This document shows positions 9,152 through 17,497 of a DNA stretch of 64,000 nt, piece after piece (the stretch's first letter is position 1; each line of letters begins with the position of its first letter). The stretch is from assembly GCF_022508225.1 (NCBI RefSeq), contig NZ_JAETXJ010000007.1:62001-126000 (forward strand), given 5' to 3'. The DNA is from Desulfovibrio sp. UIB00. GTDB taxonomy: Bacteria; Desulfobacterota; Desulfovibrionia; Desulfovibrionales; Desulfovibrionaceae. The notes under the pieces were generated by a model. The model was given only the letters and a program-made list of their open reading frames with translations, was not told the DNA's origin and searched no databases. A program made the translations under genes and the position numbers.

Positions 9152-10951
9152 ATGACCGACAATTCCAACGATTCCCGCGCTCCCCGCGATGCGCGCGAAG
9201 CACGGGGCCAGCGCGCCCCGCGCGGCCCCCGTAACGGGCACGAAACCGGCGATGCGCGCGCCCGCAAGCCGCTGCGCGAAGTGGTTTGCGAGATCGACCG
9301 CGACATTCTGCGGCTGTTGCTTCGCCGCAATAATATTCTTGTCCGCATGCGCGGCGACAAACCCCGGCTCGATTCCACGGAAGAAAAAACCATCCGTGAA
9401 TCGTGGGAAGCCTCCGTTTCCCGCATCAGCCGCGACGCGCGCCTTTCGGGCCACTTTTTTTCGCTCATGCAGGAAGTGGAATTTCAGCCCCGTCCCGCCT
9501 CTGCCCGCGCTGACGGCGCGGATGAAGGCGGCGAACTCGGCGGTGCAGCGATGCAGGAACCGCCGCGCACGGCCTTTAACCTTGCACCGCCCGCCAAGCA
9601 CGTGCGCCTGAACATGCCTGCACCCCTGGCCTGCCGGGCCACGCGCGCATGGCTGATGCTGGCCGCAGCCACGGGCCAGCCCCTGCATATCGCACCCTGC
9701 CTCATGAATGATCCCATTGTTGACTGCGTCAAAATGCTCAATCAGGCAGGCGCCTCGATGACCCGCGAGGATGAAGGCGTTTCCGCCCGCCCGGCGGCCC
9801 CGCTTGGCGCATCTGACAAGGTAATCCACACGGGCGACAGCGCCTGGAACTTCTTCATGCTGCTGGGGCACTACCTTGGCCGCCCCTCGCGCGCAAAGTT
9901 TACTGGCGATGCCAGCCTGAAACTGGCTGATTTTTCCTCTGTGCGACACTTCCTGCCCACCCTGGGAGCGCGCCTTGTGCATGTGGTGCCCAAGAGCGAC
10001 GGCCTGCCCGCGCGCCTTGAGTGCTCCGGCATTCTGCCTGATTCCGTCAAACTGCCTGCCGATGTGCCCGCCGAACTGGCCGAGGGCATCCTGCTGGCGG
10101 CTCCCGGCTACGAAAGGGCGATCACCCTTGATCTTGGCTCGCATCCCGAGCACAGGCTCATTGTTGCCCGCATACTGCCCATACTGCGCGCAGCTGGCGC
10201 AGACGTACAGGTGGAGGGCGCAAAAGTACGCGTCAATCCTGGCCCGCTCAGCCTGCCTGCCCAGCCTCAGGCTGGCATGGAGCCGGAGCTGGCGCTCTTT
10301 CTTCTGGCTCTGCCCCTGGCTCTGGGCGGCGAAGCCCTGCTTGGCGGCCAGTGGCCCGCCCTGCCCGCAGCCGAAGCCGGCTGGGATCTTTTGCAGCAGC
10401 TCGGCCTTGACCTGCGCTTTGAAGCGGGCAAAAACGGCGGCGAAGTCTGCGCACGCGCTGCTGCGCCCCTGAAGCAGTACGCTAAGGGTGATCTGCCTGC
10501 CGGGTTCCCCGCCGCCTGGGCTCCGCTGCCGGTGGCTCTGGCCGCCTGTGCAGCCCTGCGCGGCGACAAGGCCGTTCTGCCTGTCCTGCCCTCTGGTACA
10601 GACCGCACAACGGTAGAAAGTTTTCTTTCTGCTGTGGGTCTGGATTTGGATGAAAACGGCAGATTGTGCAAAAAAGAACAAGCTGGCCCGCGCACGGGCT
10701 GGAATGCCCCTGATCCTGTCTGGGCAATGGCCCTTGCACTGACTGCTTGTGCAAGCCCCCACCAGAAGCTGGGCAACCCCGGCATCATGACCGGGCTGTA
10801 CCCGCCCTTCTGGGCGCTGTACAATACCCTGCCCGAACCGGCAGTGCGCCGTTCGGCCGCGCCGGAAGCTCCAGCTGCCGCTCCCAGACGCCGCATTATC
10901 ACCGGCGCAGTGGCTGTGCCGCCGGAACTGAAAGACGAAGACGACTATTAG
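9152..10951 (+). CDS. Chorismate mutase-like domain fused to a degenerate EPSP synthase-like domain
   Basis: A 599-residue protein. Residues 1-40 are Arg/Pro-rich and probably disordered. Residues 41-112 match an AroQ-type chorismate mutase helix bundle (LREVVCEIDRDILRLLLRR), keeping residues aligning with the R11, R28 and K39 positions of the E. coli enzyme. Residues ~150-560 follow the EPSP synthase layout (LNMPAPLACRATRAW; FTGDASL near 250; a PSGTDRT segment), but the substrate-binding motifs are altered: PGSKS is APLAC, GNSGTxxR is GDSAWNFF, SSQ is absent, and KESDR reads SGTDR. It is therefore probably not an active EPSP synthase. It stands alone, divergent from aprB, with no overlapping neighbour. 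A regulatory or scaffold role is speculation. Confidence 0.7.
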   Translation: MTDNSNDSRAPRDAREARGQRAPRGPRNGHETGDARARKPLREVVCEIDRDILRLLLRRNNILVRMRGDKPRLDSTEEKTIRESWEASVSRISRDARLSGHFFSLMQEVEFQPRPASARADGADEGGELGGAAMQEPPRTAFNLAPPAKHVRLNMPAPLACRATRAWLMLAAATGQPLHIAPCLMNDPIVDCVKMLNQAGASMTREDEGVSARPAAPLGASDKVIHTGDSAWNFFMLLGHYLGRPSRAKFTGDASLKLADFSSVRHFLPTLGARLVHVVPKSDGLPARLECSGILPDSVKLPADVPAELAEGILLAAPGYERAITLDLGSHPEHRLIVARILPILRAAGADVQVEGAKVRVNPGPLSLPAQPQAGMEPELALFLLALPLALGGEALLGGQWPALPAAEAGWDLLQQLGLDLRFEAGKNGGEVCARAAAPLKQYAKGDLPAGFPAAWAPLPVALAACAALRGDKAVLPVLPSGTDRTTVESFLSAVGLDLDENGRLCKKEQAGPRTGWNAPDPVWAMALALTACASPHQKLGNPGIMTGLYPPFWALYNTLPEPAVRRSAAPEAPAAAPRRRIITGAVAVPPELKDEDDY

Positions 10952-11004
10952 AAAAAAAGACACAACAGGCGCTGGCGGCGAGATATCGTCCCCAGCGCCT
11001 GTTG
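10952..11004. terminator. Terminator between convergent genes
   Basis: A perfect 13-bp stem (CAACAGGCGCTGG at 10963-10975, CCAGCGCCTGTTG at 10992-11004) with a 16-base loop. Seven A at 10952-10958 form the T tract for minus-strand transcripts arriving from the lipoprotein gene. The plus direction lacks a good T tract. Confidence 0.75.
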
Positions 11005-11256
11005 GCGTTTACAAGGCAAGTGCAGACATAAAGGCATTACATGGGGCAGGAGCCACACCGGCGAGCCTCTACCCAGCACGCTTGCAATGCTACGCGGGCC
11101 ACAGGCGACCGTGGGGCAGAAATTTTCCCTCAGCCAACGTCTGGCGCAGCGGCAAAAAAATCCGCCCCGCGCAGCATATCTGCAACGGGACGGAAATTCC
11201 GTTTGGGCCGCCATGCCCACTCCGCAATAGCGGACAAAAAAACGCGGCTGCGAAGA
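10952..11256. other. Convergent intergenic region
   Basis: These 305 bases lie between the EPSPS-like gene (plus) and the PEBP-like lipoprotein (minus). They contain the hairpin at 10963-11004; nothing else recognisable was seen in 11005-11256. Confidence 0.5.
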
Positions 11257-11694
11257 TTATTCCTGAGTAAAGCGGAACAGCCGCACGGAAAGGGGCTGCA
11301 TGTTCTGCCGACTCATGGCTGAAACAATAAAGGCATAGTTTCGGGATTGCCCTGCAGGCGGGCAGGGGCCACGATAGTGACGCGTCAAGCCGCCCTCGGG
11401 GATAATGCCGCTGCCGTCGTTGTTCCACTCGCCACCGCCAAGGAACAGGTCCTGGCCATCATTGGTAAATTCCACCAGGCGCACGTCATAATAATCTGTG
11501 CTGCCGGGGATCTGTGCCACCTGAATTTCAGGCGATATCCGGGAACAGCGGTGAACTTCGCGCAAGGTAACGGTAACGGCCATGCCGTCTGGAATTTCCT
11601 GCGTCTCCTTGGAGGCGCAAGCGGGCAGCAGGACTGCCGCGAACAGCACAGGGAAGAGCGCACGCCGGGCTTTGCCTAAAATTTCAAAACGCAT
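11257..11694 (-). CDS. PEBP-like lipoprotein
   Basis: A 145-residue protein with a lipoprotein signal: a basic start, a hydrophobic core and the lipobox LLPAC with Cys26. The mature part resembles the phosphatidylethanolamine-binding/YbhB fold (RCSRISPEI near the start, then HYRGPCPPAGQSRNYAFIV). Family members bind small anionic ligands, but the ligand here is unknown. The start at 11694 is chosen because GGAGG is properly spaced from it; the ATG at 11706 overlaps that site. It is a single gene ending at the shared terminator. Confidence 0.65.
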   Translation of the reverse strand: MRFEILGKARRALFPVLFAAVLLPACASKETQEIPDGMAVTVTLREVHRCSRISPEIQVAQIPGSTDYYDVRLVEFTNDGQDLFLGGGEWNNDGSGIIPEGGLTRHYRGPCPPAGQSRNYAFIVSAMSRQNMQPLSVRLFRFTQE

Positions 11695-11782
11695 CAGGGC
11701 CTCCAAATGACAATTGCTTTATGCGGCTTTTGGAAGCATAACCAATAGTCAGGTCGAATACAACAACCAGTGGGAGCAGTAT

Positions 11783-12973
11783 ATGTCCATTCTTGCAGAC
11801 AGCGTTACGGGGTATCTGGAACACTCTTCGTGGATCCGCCGCATGTTCGAGGCCGGAGGCCAGCTCAAGGCCCGTTTTGGAGCGGATAACGTGTATGACT
11901 TCAGCCTGGGCAACCCCGACCTGCCAGCACCCCCCGCCGTTGTGGACGGTTTGCGTTCCTTTACAGAACACGCTGGCGAACCTTTTGCCTTTGGCTACAT
12001 GCCCAACGGCGGCTTTGTATGGGCGCGGGAAAAACTGTCCGCCCACCTCAGCAAGGAACAAGGCGTGGCGCTCACCGCCAATGATGTGCTGCTGGGCTGC
12101 GGCGCTGCTGGCGTGCTCAACGCCTTTTTGCGCGCGGTCATCAATCCCGGCGAAGAAATGCTGGGCTTTGCGCCCTACTTTGTGGAATACGGCTTCTATG
12201 TAGCCAACCACGGCGGCACCTTCCGCGCTGTCATGAGCAAGGCTGACACCTTTGCGCCCGACCTTGCCGCGCTTGAAGAAGCCATCAGCCCCAAAACGCG
12301 CGTGGTGCTCATCAACTCGCCCAACAATCCCACCGGTGTGATTTACAGCCGCAAAGACCTCAAGGCTCTGACCGAGCTGCTGGAAAACAAGAGTCAGGAA
12401 TACGGCAAGCCCATCTGGCTTGTGGCCGATGAACCGTACCGCTTCCTTGCCTATGACGGTGCGGAAGTGCCTTCGGTGCTGCCGCTTTATCCTTACGCCG
12501 TGGTCATCAGCTCTTTCTCCAAAAATCTTTCGCTGCCCGGCGAACGCGTGGGCTTTGCCGCCGTTTCACCTCTGTTGCACGAAAAGGCCGAGCTCATGGC
12601 CGCTCTCACGCTCACCAACCGAATTCTCGGCTTTGTGAACCCGCCCGTTGTAGGCCAACACATCATGGCCGCCGCCCTGGGCAGCCAGGTTGACCTGAAC
12701 GTCTACGCCGCCCGCCGCAAGGCCATGGCCGAGGTGCTCAAAAACGCCGGATACGAATTCCAGATGCCTGCAGGCGCGTTTTATTTCTTCCCCAAGGCTC
12801 CCGGCGGGGACGATGTGGCCTTTGTGAACAGGCTGGTCGAAGAACGCGTGCTGGCGGTTCCCGGCTCCGGCTTTGGCTGCCCCGGCTACTTCCGTCTGGC
12901 ATTCTGCGTGGGCGAAGAAGTGATCCGCAAGGCTGCCGACGGCTTTGCCAAGGCCCGCGCCTCCGTAAAATAG
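11783..12973 (+). CDS. Class I/II PLP-dependent aminotransferase (aspartate-aminotransferase-like)
   Basis: A 396-residue cytoplasmic enzyme. The fold-type I motifs are complete: NSPNNPTG around 178-185, ADEPYR with Asp216, the Schiff-base lysine in SSFSKNLS (Lys247), and the arginine in PGERVGF. The closest kind is an aspartate/aromatic aminotransferase of the AspC/PatA group. The substrate cannot be read from sequence, but aroE and aroQ nearby make an aromatic amino-acid role possible. The start at 11783 has GGGAG about seven bases upstream. The rhodanese gene follows 50 bases later. Confidence 0.85.
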   Translation: MSILADSVTGYLEHSSWIRRMFEAGGQLKARFGADNVYDFSLGNPDLPAPPAVVDGLRSFTEHAGEPFAFGYMPNGGFVWAREKLSAHLSKEQGVALTANDVLLGCGAAGVLNAFLRAVINPGEEMLGFAPYFVEYGFYVANHGGTFRAVMSKADTFAPDLAALEEAISPKTRVVLINSPNNPTGVIYSRKDLKALTELLENKSQEYGKPIWLVADEPYRFLAYDGAEVPSVLPLYPYAVVISSFSKNLSLPGERVGFAAVSPLLHEKAELMAALTLTNRILGFVNPPVVGQHIMAAALGSQVDLNVYAARRKAMAEVLKNAGYEFQMPAGAFYFFPKAPGGDDVAFVNRLVEERVLAVPGSGFGCPGYFRLAFCVGEEVIRKAADGFAKARASVK

Positions 12974-13023
12974 CATCGCAGGCAGGCCTACAGACCGATC
13001 TCAAACCACCACAGGTAGCAGAA

Positions 13024-13443
13024 ATGACGCACACCCTCTCCGCAACGCCACCGCGCGGCAGGCTTTACGGCCTGATGTCGACGCTCGCATGCTTCCTCCT
13101 GCTGGCTGCCGTTCAGGTTTCCGCCAAGGATATCAGCGTGAAGGACGCCGCAAGCCTGTTGCAGAATCCTCCACAGGGGCTGACCATTGTTGATGTGCGC
13201 ACCCCGGCGGAATTCCGCGAGGGGCACCTTGCAGGCGCTGTCAACATGGACTTTTTCGGCGCATCCTTTGATTCGCAGATACTTGGCCTGCCCAAGGACA
13301 AGCCGGTGCTGCTCTATTGCCGCACGGGCAACCGCTCTGCCGGAGCCTACGACGCCATGGAAAAAGAAGGGATAACCAATATCCTTCACATGAATGAAGG
13401 CATCACGGGCTGGCAGAAACAAGGCCTGCCACTGCAAAAATAG
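13024..13443 (+). CDS. Exported single-domain rhodanese-like protein
   Basis: A 139-residue protein with an N-terminal hydrophobic segment (LMSTLACFLLLAAVQVSA, residues 18-35) that should act as a Sec signal or anchor, placing the domain in the periplasm. The rhodanese domain has the VDVRTPAEFREGHL motif and an active-site Cys99 in LLYCRTGNRSAGA. Such proteins carry or release sulfane sulfur. It follows the aminotransferase and ends at a strong terminator. Confidence 0.85.
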   Translation: MTHTLSATPPRGRLYGLMSTLACFLLLAAVQVSAKDISVKDAASLLQNPPQGLTIVDVRTPAEFREGHLAGAVNMDFFGASFDSQILGLPKDKPVLLYCRTGNRSAGAYDAMEKEGITNILHMNEGITGWQKQGLPLQK

Positions 13444-13474
13444 CGCGCCGCTGTAGCGCAAGCAGCGTTACGGC

Positions 13475-13490
13475 TGGCACGGATTCTGCT
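13475..13490 (+). promoter_or_regulatory. Sigma-54-type promoter candidate upstream of flgE
   Basis: TGGCACGGATTCTGCT has GG and GC exactly ten bases apart, the -24/-12 geometry of sigma-54, and matches most of the consensus TGGCACG-N4-TTGCT. The predicted start (about 13500) falls at the foot of the hairpin 13498-13530. It is therefore uncertain whether this drives flgE (ATG 13693) or is fortuitous. Confidence 0.4.
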
Positions 13491-13497
13491 TCTATTC

Positions 13498-13535
13498 AGG
13501 GCGGAGAGGAAGATTTTTCCTCCCCGCCCTTTTTC
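13498..13535 (+). terminator. Terminator after the rhodanese gene
   Basis: AGGGCGG-AG-AGGAA pairs with TTCCT-CC-CCGCCCT and is followed by five T (13531-13535). It lies 55 bases after the rhodanese stop. Confidence 0.75.
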
Positions 13536-13692
13536 TTTGCCTAGGCGGATGCGCGACATACGCGCCGCAGGCAAGGCGCGCCGCGCACACGGGCGGCGCA
13601 ACGCGCATACGTTTTCGCAACAGAAACGTCTTGCCGTTTGGGGTATCGGTTCCGGGCACGGGAAAATTATTCCCCCCGACAGGAGGCAGAGC

Positions 13693-15180
13693 ATGAACTC
13701 GTCATTGTTTATCGGCGCCACGGGCATGAAAACGTTGAGTAGCGGCATGAACGTTATCTCAAACAACATCGCCAACGTGAGCACCATCGGGTACAAGCAG
13801 CAAAACGCTCTGTTCTCTGACGTTTTTTACGCGCAACAAGGGAACATAGGCGACTCGTGGGATGCGCAGACAAACTCCAAGGTTGCCCTTGGGCAGGTAG
13901 GCCAAGGCGTACAGCTGGACGCGGTGCTCACACGGTACAACCAGGGCGCTCTTGAGTCTTCCAATACCGTTACCGATATGGCCATCAGCGGCAAAGGCTT
14001 CTTTCAGGTAACGGACAAAACCGGCGAAGAGTATTACACCCGCGCGGGCGACCTCCGGCCCGACAATCAGGGAGTTTGGCGCACACCTGCTGGCATGGCC
14101 CTTATGGGGTACAAATACGCCGAGGACGGCACCAAGGGCGGTCTGGCGCAGGTTACGGTTGACAGATTCGCCAAGATGCCCGCCAAGGCCACCACGGCTG
14201 TTGATATGCGCTTTAATGTGGGACAGTCCAAAGACACTTCCAGCGACCCCACAAATCCCTATTTCAGCCTCATTGGTCAGTATAATGCCTCCAACGTGCC
14301 TCCCATGAACAGTTCCAGCTACGGCTACGGGCAGAGCATTACCCTGTATGGCGCCGACGGCACGGCCCACTCGGCCACAATCTATTTTGACGGCGCGCCT
14401 TCCACAACACCCGGAACGACTGTGGAGTACCTCATTGCCTCGGATGTCGATGCCAAGGGCGGCAAGGCCCAGCCCCTGATGGCGGGCACCCTCAGTTTCA
14501 ATGCTAACGGTGAACTCTCGGGCATGTCGGCATACACCCCCAGCACTGCGGGCAGCACAAACCTTGCGGACTGGAACGCGGCCGCGCTCTCCAAGGACGG
14601 CATACCCCAGATGACGGTCAACGGTACGCCTGTCACAGTGAACCTGGGCATCACCGCCAAGAGCGGCTGGCAAAACAGTCCTGGCAATGCTGCCAGCGTG
14701 GGTACAGACCCCACGGCACTGGCGAGTATGGGCAACGCCTATACCCGCGCTGCGGATGCCACAACCAACTACACATCTTCCTCTCCTGTGACGCGCACAC
14801 GCACCCAGGATGGATACGCCGAAGGCACACTGAACAACATCAGCATCAGCGCCGATGGCACGGTGGTGGGCAAGTTTTCCAACAACAAGAGCATGGATCT
14901 CTGGCAGATCCCTGTATGCCGTTTCACAAGCGAAGACGGCCTGCGCCGCGAGGGCAACAACCTCTTTGCCGCTACAAAAGATTCCGGCAATATGGAAATG
15001 GGCGTTGCGGGTACGGAAAACTACGGCAAGATAAACGCATACAACATTGAAAATTCCAACGTGGACATGTCCCAGGAAATGGTCAACATGATTGTCAACC
15101 AGCGCGGCTTTCAGTCCAACAGCAAGGTTGTGACCACGGCAGATCAGATGTTGCAAAAGGCCATGGAACTCAAACGGTAG
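13693..15180 (+). CDS. flgE: Flagellar hook protein FlgE
   Basis: A 495-residue structural protein of the flagellar hook. The N-terminus has the rod/hook signature (SGMNVISNNIANVSTIGYK), followed by ISGKGFFQV and EYYTRAGDLRPDNQG. The C-terminus has the matching coiled-coil half (NIENSNVDMSQEMVNMIVNQRGFQ, ending in an A-D-Q-M-L-Q-K pattern). Ser/Thr/Gly-rich D1-D2 sequence lies between. The start has AGGAGG at 13681-13686. No other flagellar assembly gene is adjacent, which is unusual, and it may be under sigma-54 control. Confidence 0.93.
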   Translation: MNSSLFIGATGMKTLSSGMNVISNNIANVSTIGYKQQNALFSDVFYAQQGNIGDSWDAQTNSKVALGQVGQGVQLDAVLTRYNQGALESSNTVTDMAISGKGFFQVTDKTGEEYYTRAGDLRPDNQGVWRTPAGMALMGYKYAEDGTKGGLAQVTVDRFAKMPAKATTAVDMRFNVGQSKDTSSDPTNPYFSLIGQYNASNVPPMNSSSYGYGQSITLYGADGTAHSATIYFDGAPSTTPGTTVEYLIASDVDAKGGKAQPLMAGTLSFNANGELSGMSAYTPSTAGSTNLADWNAAALSKDGIPQMTVNGTPVTVNLGITAKSGWQNSPGNAASVGTDPTALASMGNAYTRAADATTNYTSSSPVTRTRTQDGYAEGTLNNISISADGTVVGKFSNNKSMDLWQIPVCRFTSEDGLRREGNNLFAATKDSGNMEMGVAGTENYGKINAYNIENSNVDMSQEMVNMIVNQRGFQSNSKVVTTADQMLQKAMELKR

Positions 15181-15223
15181 TCATTGCATGGGCGCAGACC
15201 CTTCCTTGGTGTCATGATATTCC

Positions 15224-15248
15224 GGCCCCGGCATAACCGGGGCCTTTT
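15224..15248 (+). terminator. Terminator after flgE
   Basis: GGCCCCGG (15224-15231) pairs with CCGGGGCC (15237-15244) across a five-base loop and is followed by TTTT. It lies 43 bases after the flgE stop. Confidence 0.8.
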
Positions 15249-15437
15249 GTATTTCTGGCAAGATACCGCTGCAAAACTGGCAAACGCAAACCATACTCAA
15301 ACACTTGGACTATCCGGGCAATCCTTGCTCCGGAGCATTGCTCCGTACCTCCCCATAGGGTACAGTGTTGCTTCCTGTTGTAGATCACCCTGTAAAGAAA
15401 CACTTTTTTCGCATTTTCCCGCAGGAGAGCACCCCGC

Positions 15438-16319
15438 ATGAGCGTCGCAGCATCCCCCACCAATGGTACCGCTCTCTATGGCGTCACCGGTTGGCCGCTG
15501 GCCCAGACACTTTCGCCCCTGTTGCACAATACGGGCTTCCAGACCCTGGGCATCAACGCACTGTACCAGAAATGGGAAGTGCCACCCGAAAAACTGCCCG
15601 CCTTTGTGGAAAGTGTTCGCCTGCTTGATATTCGCGGCTGCTCCGTAACCATCCCGCATAAGGTTGGTCTTTTGCCCCTGCTGGACGAAGTCAGCCCCCT
15701 TGCACGGCAGGTGGGCGCAGCCAATACCATCTACTGGAAGGGTGACCGCCTTTGCGGCGAAAACACCGATGTGGCCGGATTCATGGCTCCGCTCGCAGAT
15801 ATGCCTCTTGGCGGGGCGGACGTGCTGCTGCTGGGTGCGGGCGGCGCTGCCCGGGCCGTTGCCGCTGGCCTTGCCGCGCCGGACAATGCAAAGCGCCCTG
15901 CCAGAATCTTTGTGGCCACGCCTTCCGATAAATCGCACCTGCCGCTGGCCGAAGAATTCGGCCTTACGCCCCTGCTGTGGAAAGACCGTCACGAGCCTCC
16001 GACCATGCTGGTGGTCAACACCACCCCCCTTGGCATGCGCGGCAAGGCGGAAGATGATACCCCCTACGATTTCTCGCTGGCGGGGTCACTTCCCGCCAAC
16101 GGTGCTGCCAAGGCAACACCCCTTGCCTACGATATTGTGTACAACCCCCTCGAAACCCGTTTTCTGCGCGAGGCCCGCGCTGCTGGGCGTTGCTGCATAT
16201 CGGGCCTTGAAATGTTTTTTGGTCAGGGCGACGCGCAGTTCCGCCTCTGGACGGGGCAGGGGCTGCCGCCCGAATCACGCCGCGCCCTTGAGGACGCCCT
16301 TGGGCAACAGCCCCAATAA
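15438..16319 (+). CDS. aroE: Shikimate dehydrogenase
   Basis: This 293-residue enzyme performs NADPH-dependent reduction of 3-dehydroshikimate to shikimate in aromatic biosynthesis. It shows the N-terminal substrate domain (YGVTGWPLAQTLSPLLHN), catalytic Lys75 in VTIPHK, Asp111 in GENTD, the NADP loop LLLGAGGAARAVA, and a C-terminal YDIVYNPLET and GLEMFFGQG. The start has AGGAGAG upstream. aroQ begins 24 bases after its stop, so the two are an operon catalysing consecutive steps. Confidence 0.95.
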   Translation: MSVAASPTNGTALYGVTGWPLAQTLSPLLHNTGFQTLGINALYQKWEVPPEKLPAFVESVRLLDIRGCSVTIPHKVGLLPLLDEVSPLARQVGAANTIYWKGDRLCGENTDVAGFMAPLADMPLGGADVLLLGAGGAARAVAAGLAAPDNAKRPARIFVATPSDKSHLPLAEEFGLTPLLWKDRHEPPTMLVVNTTPLGMRGKAEDDTPYDFSLAGSLPANGAAKATPLAYDIVYNPLETRFLREARAAGRCCISGLEMFFGQGDAQFRLWTGQGLPPESRRALEDALGQQPQ

Positions 16320-16343
16320 ACCGACATGAAAAGCGAGGCTTCC

Positions 16344-16796
16344 ATGCGAATTCTGGTGCTGCACGGCGTCAATTTGAACATGTTTGGCAAGCGCGACCCC
16401 TCACAATATGGCACGGCCACCCTGGCGGACATTGACGCAGCGCTGCAATCGCTTGCTCAGGAATTGGGCGCAACCGTGGAATGCTTTCAGACCAACCACG
16501 AGGGCCTGATGGTGGAGCGCATCCACCAGGCGCTTGGTGAGGGTGTTGACGCAGTGGTCATCAATGCGGGCGCATGGACGCACTACAGTTATGCCATTGC
16601 TGACGCCCTAGCCATTCTGCCTGTGCCCGTAGTGGAGGTTCACATGTCCAATGTTCACGCGCGCGAGGCGTTCCGGCACCATTCTGTGCTGTCGCCAGTG
16701 TGCGCGGGCAGCGTATGCGGATTCGGCGTTGAGAGTTATCTTCTCGGGCTGCGAGCCGCGCAATCGCTGGCGGCTAAAGCCGCAGCCAAAGCGTAG
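16344..16796 (+). CDS. aroQ: Type II 3-dehydroquinate dehydratase
   Basis: This 150-residue enzyme dehydrates 3-dehydroquinate to 3-dehydroshikimate, the step before AroE. It has the flavodoxin-like type II signature: LHGVNLNMFGKRDP with catalytic Tyr22 just after, FQTNHEG, NAGAWTHYS and VEVHMSNVHARE. The start at 16344 is preferred over an ATG at 16326 because GAGG lies five bases upstream of it. Confidence 0.95.
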   Translation: MRILVLHGVNLNMFGKRDPSQYGTATLADIDAALQSLAQELGATVECFQTNHEGLMVERIHQALGEGVDAVVINAGAWTHYSYAIADALAILPVPVVEVHMSNVHAREAFRHHSVLSPVCAGSVCGFGVESYLLGLRAAQSLAAKAAAKA

Positions 16797-16839
16797 TAAA
16801 GACGCAGTATATAATTTGCTGGGGTGTGAGCCTAGATTT

Positions 16840-16869
16840 TTGACTTTTTCTGCTGTAGCGTTGTAGATA
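16840..16869 (+). promoter_or_regulatory. Promoter of the hdr-flx operon
   Basis: TTGACT (16840-16845), an 18-base spacer and TAGATA (16864-16869). It predicts initiation near 16876, about 40 bases before hdrC. It is the only good sigma-70 match between aroQ and hdrC. Confidence 0.6.
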
Positions 16870-16915
16870 GTCTTGTCACAGCGGCACCCCATCAGCTTCT
16901 AACCAGAGAGTTCCC

Positions 16916-17497
16916 ATGAACGAAGCCATTAACCTGAACCGCCTGCGCGACCCCGCCTTTACGGAGGAAGTGGATGCGCACAGCGGGCAAAAAGTGTCCA
17001 CCTGCTATCAGTGCGGCAATTGTACTGCCGGCTGTCCCGCAGGGTTCGTTTACGACATGCAGGTCAACCAGATCATGCGGGCGGTACAGTTGGGCTTGAA
17101 GGACGCGGTACTTGATTCGCGTTCCATCTGGATGTGCCTGTCCTGTTCCACCTGTAGCCAGCGGTGTCCCAACAACATCGATGTGGCCGGAGTCATGGAG
17201 ACCCTGCGCCACATGGCCCGCAAGGAAGGCCGCGTGGCCGTTCCCAAGGTGGAGAAATTCTGGTTTTCCTTCCTGGATACGGTGCGTACCTTTGGCCGCA
17301 CCCACGAAATCGGCACCATGGCACTCTACATGATGCGCTCGCTCCGCGTGTTTACCGATGTTGACCTTGCGCCCGAAGCCCTCAAAAAGGGCAAGCTGGG
17401 CCTCAAGCCCCACATTCTGCCGGGCGGGGCAGGGCCGGTTACCCGTATCTTTACGCGCTACAAGGAACGCGCCAAGCGCGAGGGGGTGCGCCCATGA
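16916..17497 (+). CDS. hdrC: Heterodisulfide reductase-like subunit C
   Basis: A 193-residue iron-sulfur protein. Two [4Fe-4S] motifs (CYQCGNCTAGCP and CLSCSTCSQRCP) are followed by a helical C-terminus. In Hdr complexes it passes electrons from HdrA to HdrB. An AGAG site precedes the ATG, and the hdrB start codon overlaps its stop (ATGA), indicating translational coupling. It is the first gene of the six-gene hdrCBA-flx operon described in Desulfovibrio as an NADH dehydrogenase/heterodisulfide reductase complex. Confidence 0.93.
   Translation: MNEAINLNRLRDPAFTEEVDAHSGQKVSTCYQCGNCTAGCPAGFVYDMQVNQIMRAVQLGLKDAVLDSRSIWMCLSCSTCSQRCPNNIDVAGVMETLRHMARKEGRVAVPKVEKFWFSFLDTVRTFGRTHEIGTMALYMMRSLRVFTDVDLAPEALKKGKLGLKPHILPGGAGPVTRIFTRYKERAKREGVRP

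Noticed and set aside
9014..10963. 649-codon minus-strand frame opposite the EPSPS-like gene
   Set aside because: Low-complexity Gly/Ala/Arg composition and no start signal; the plus-strand reading has folded-domain motifs.
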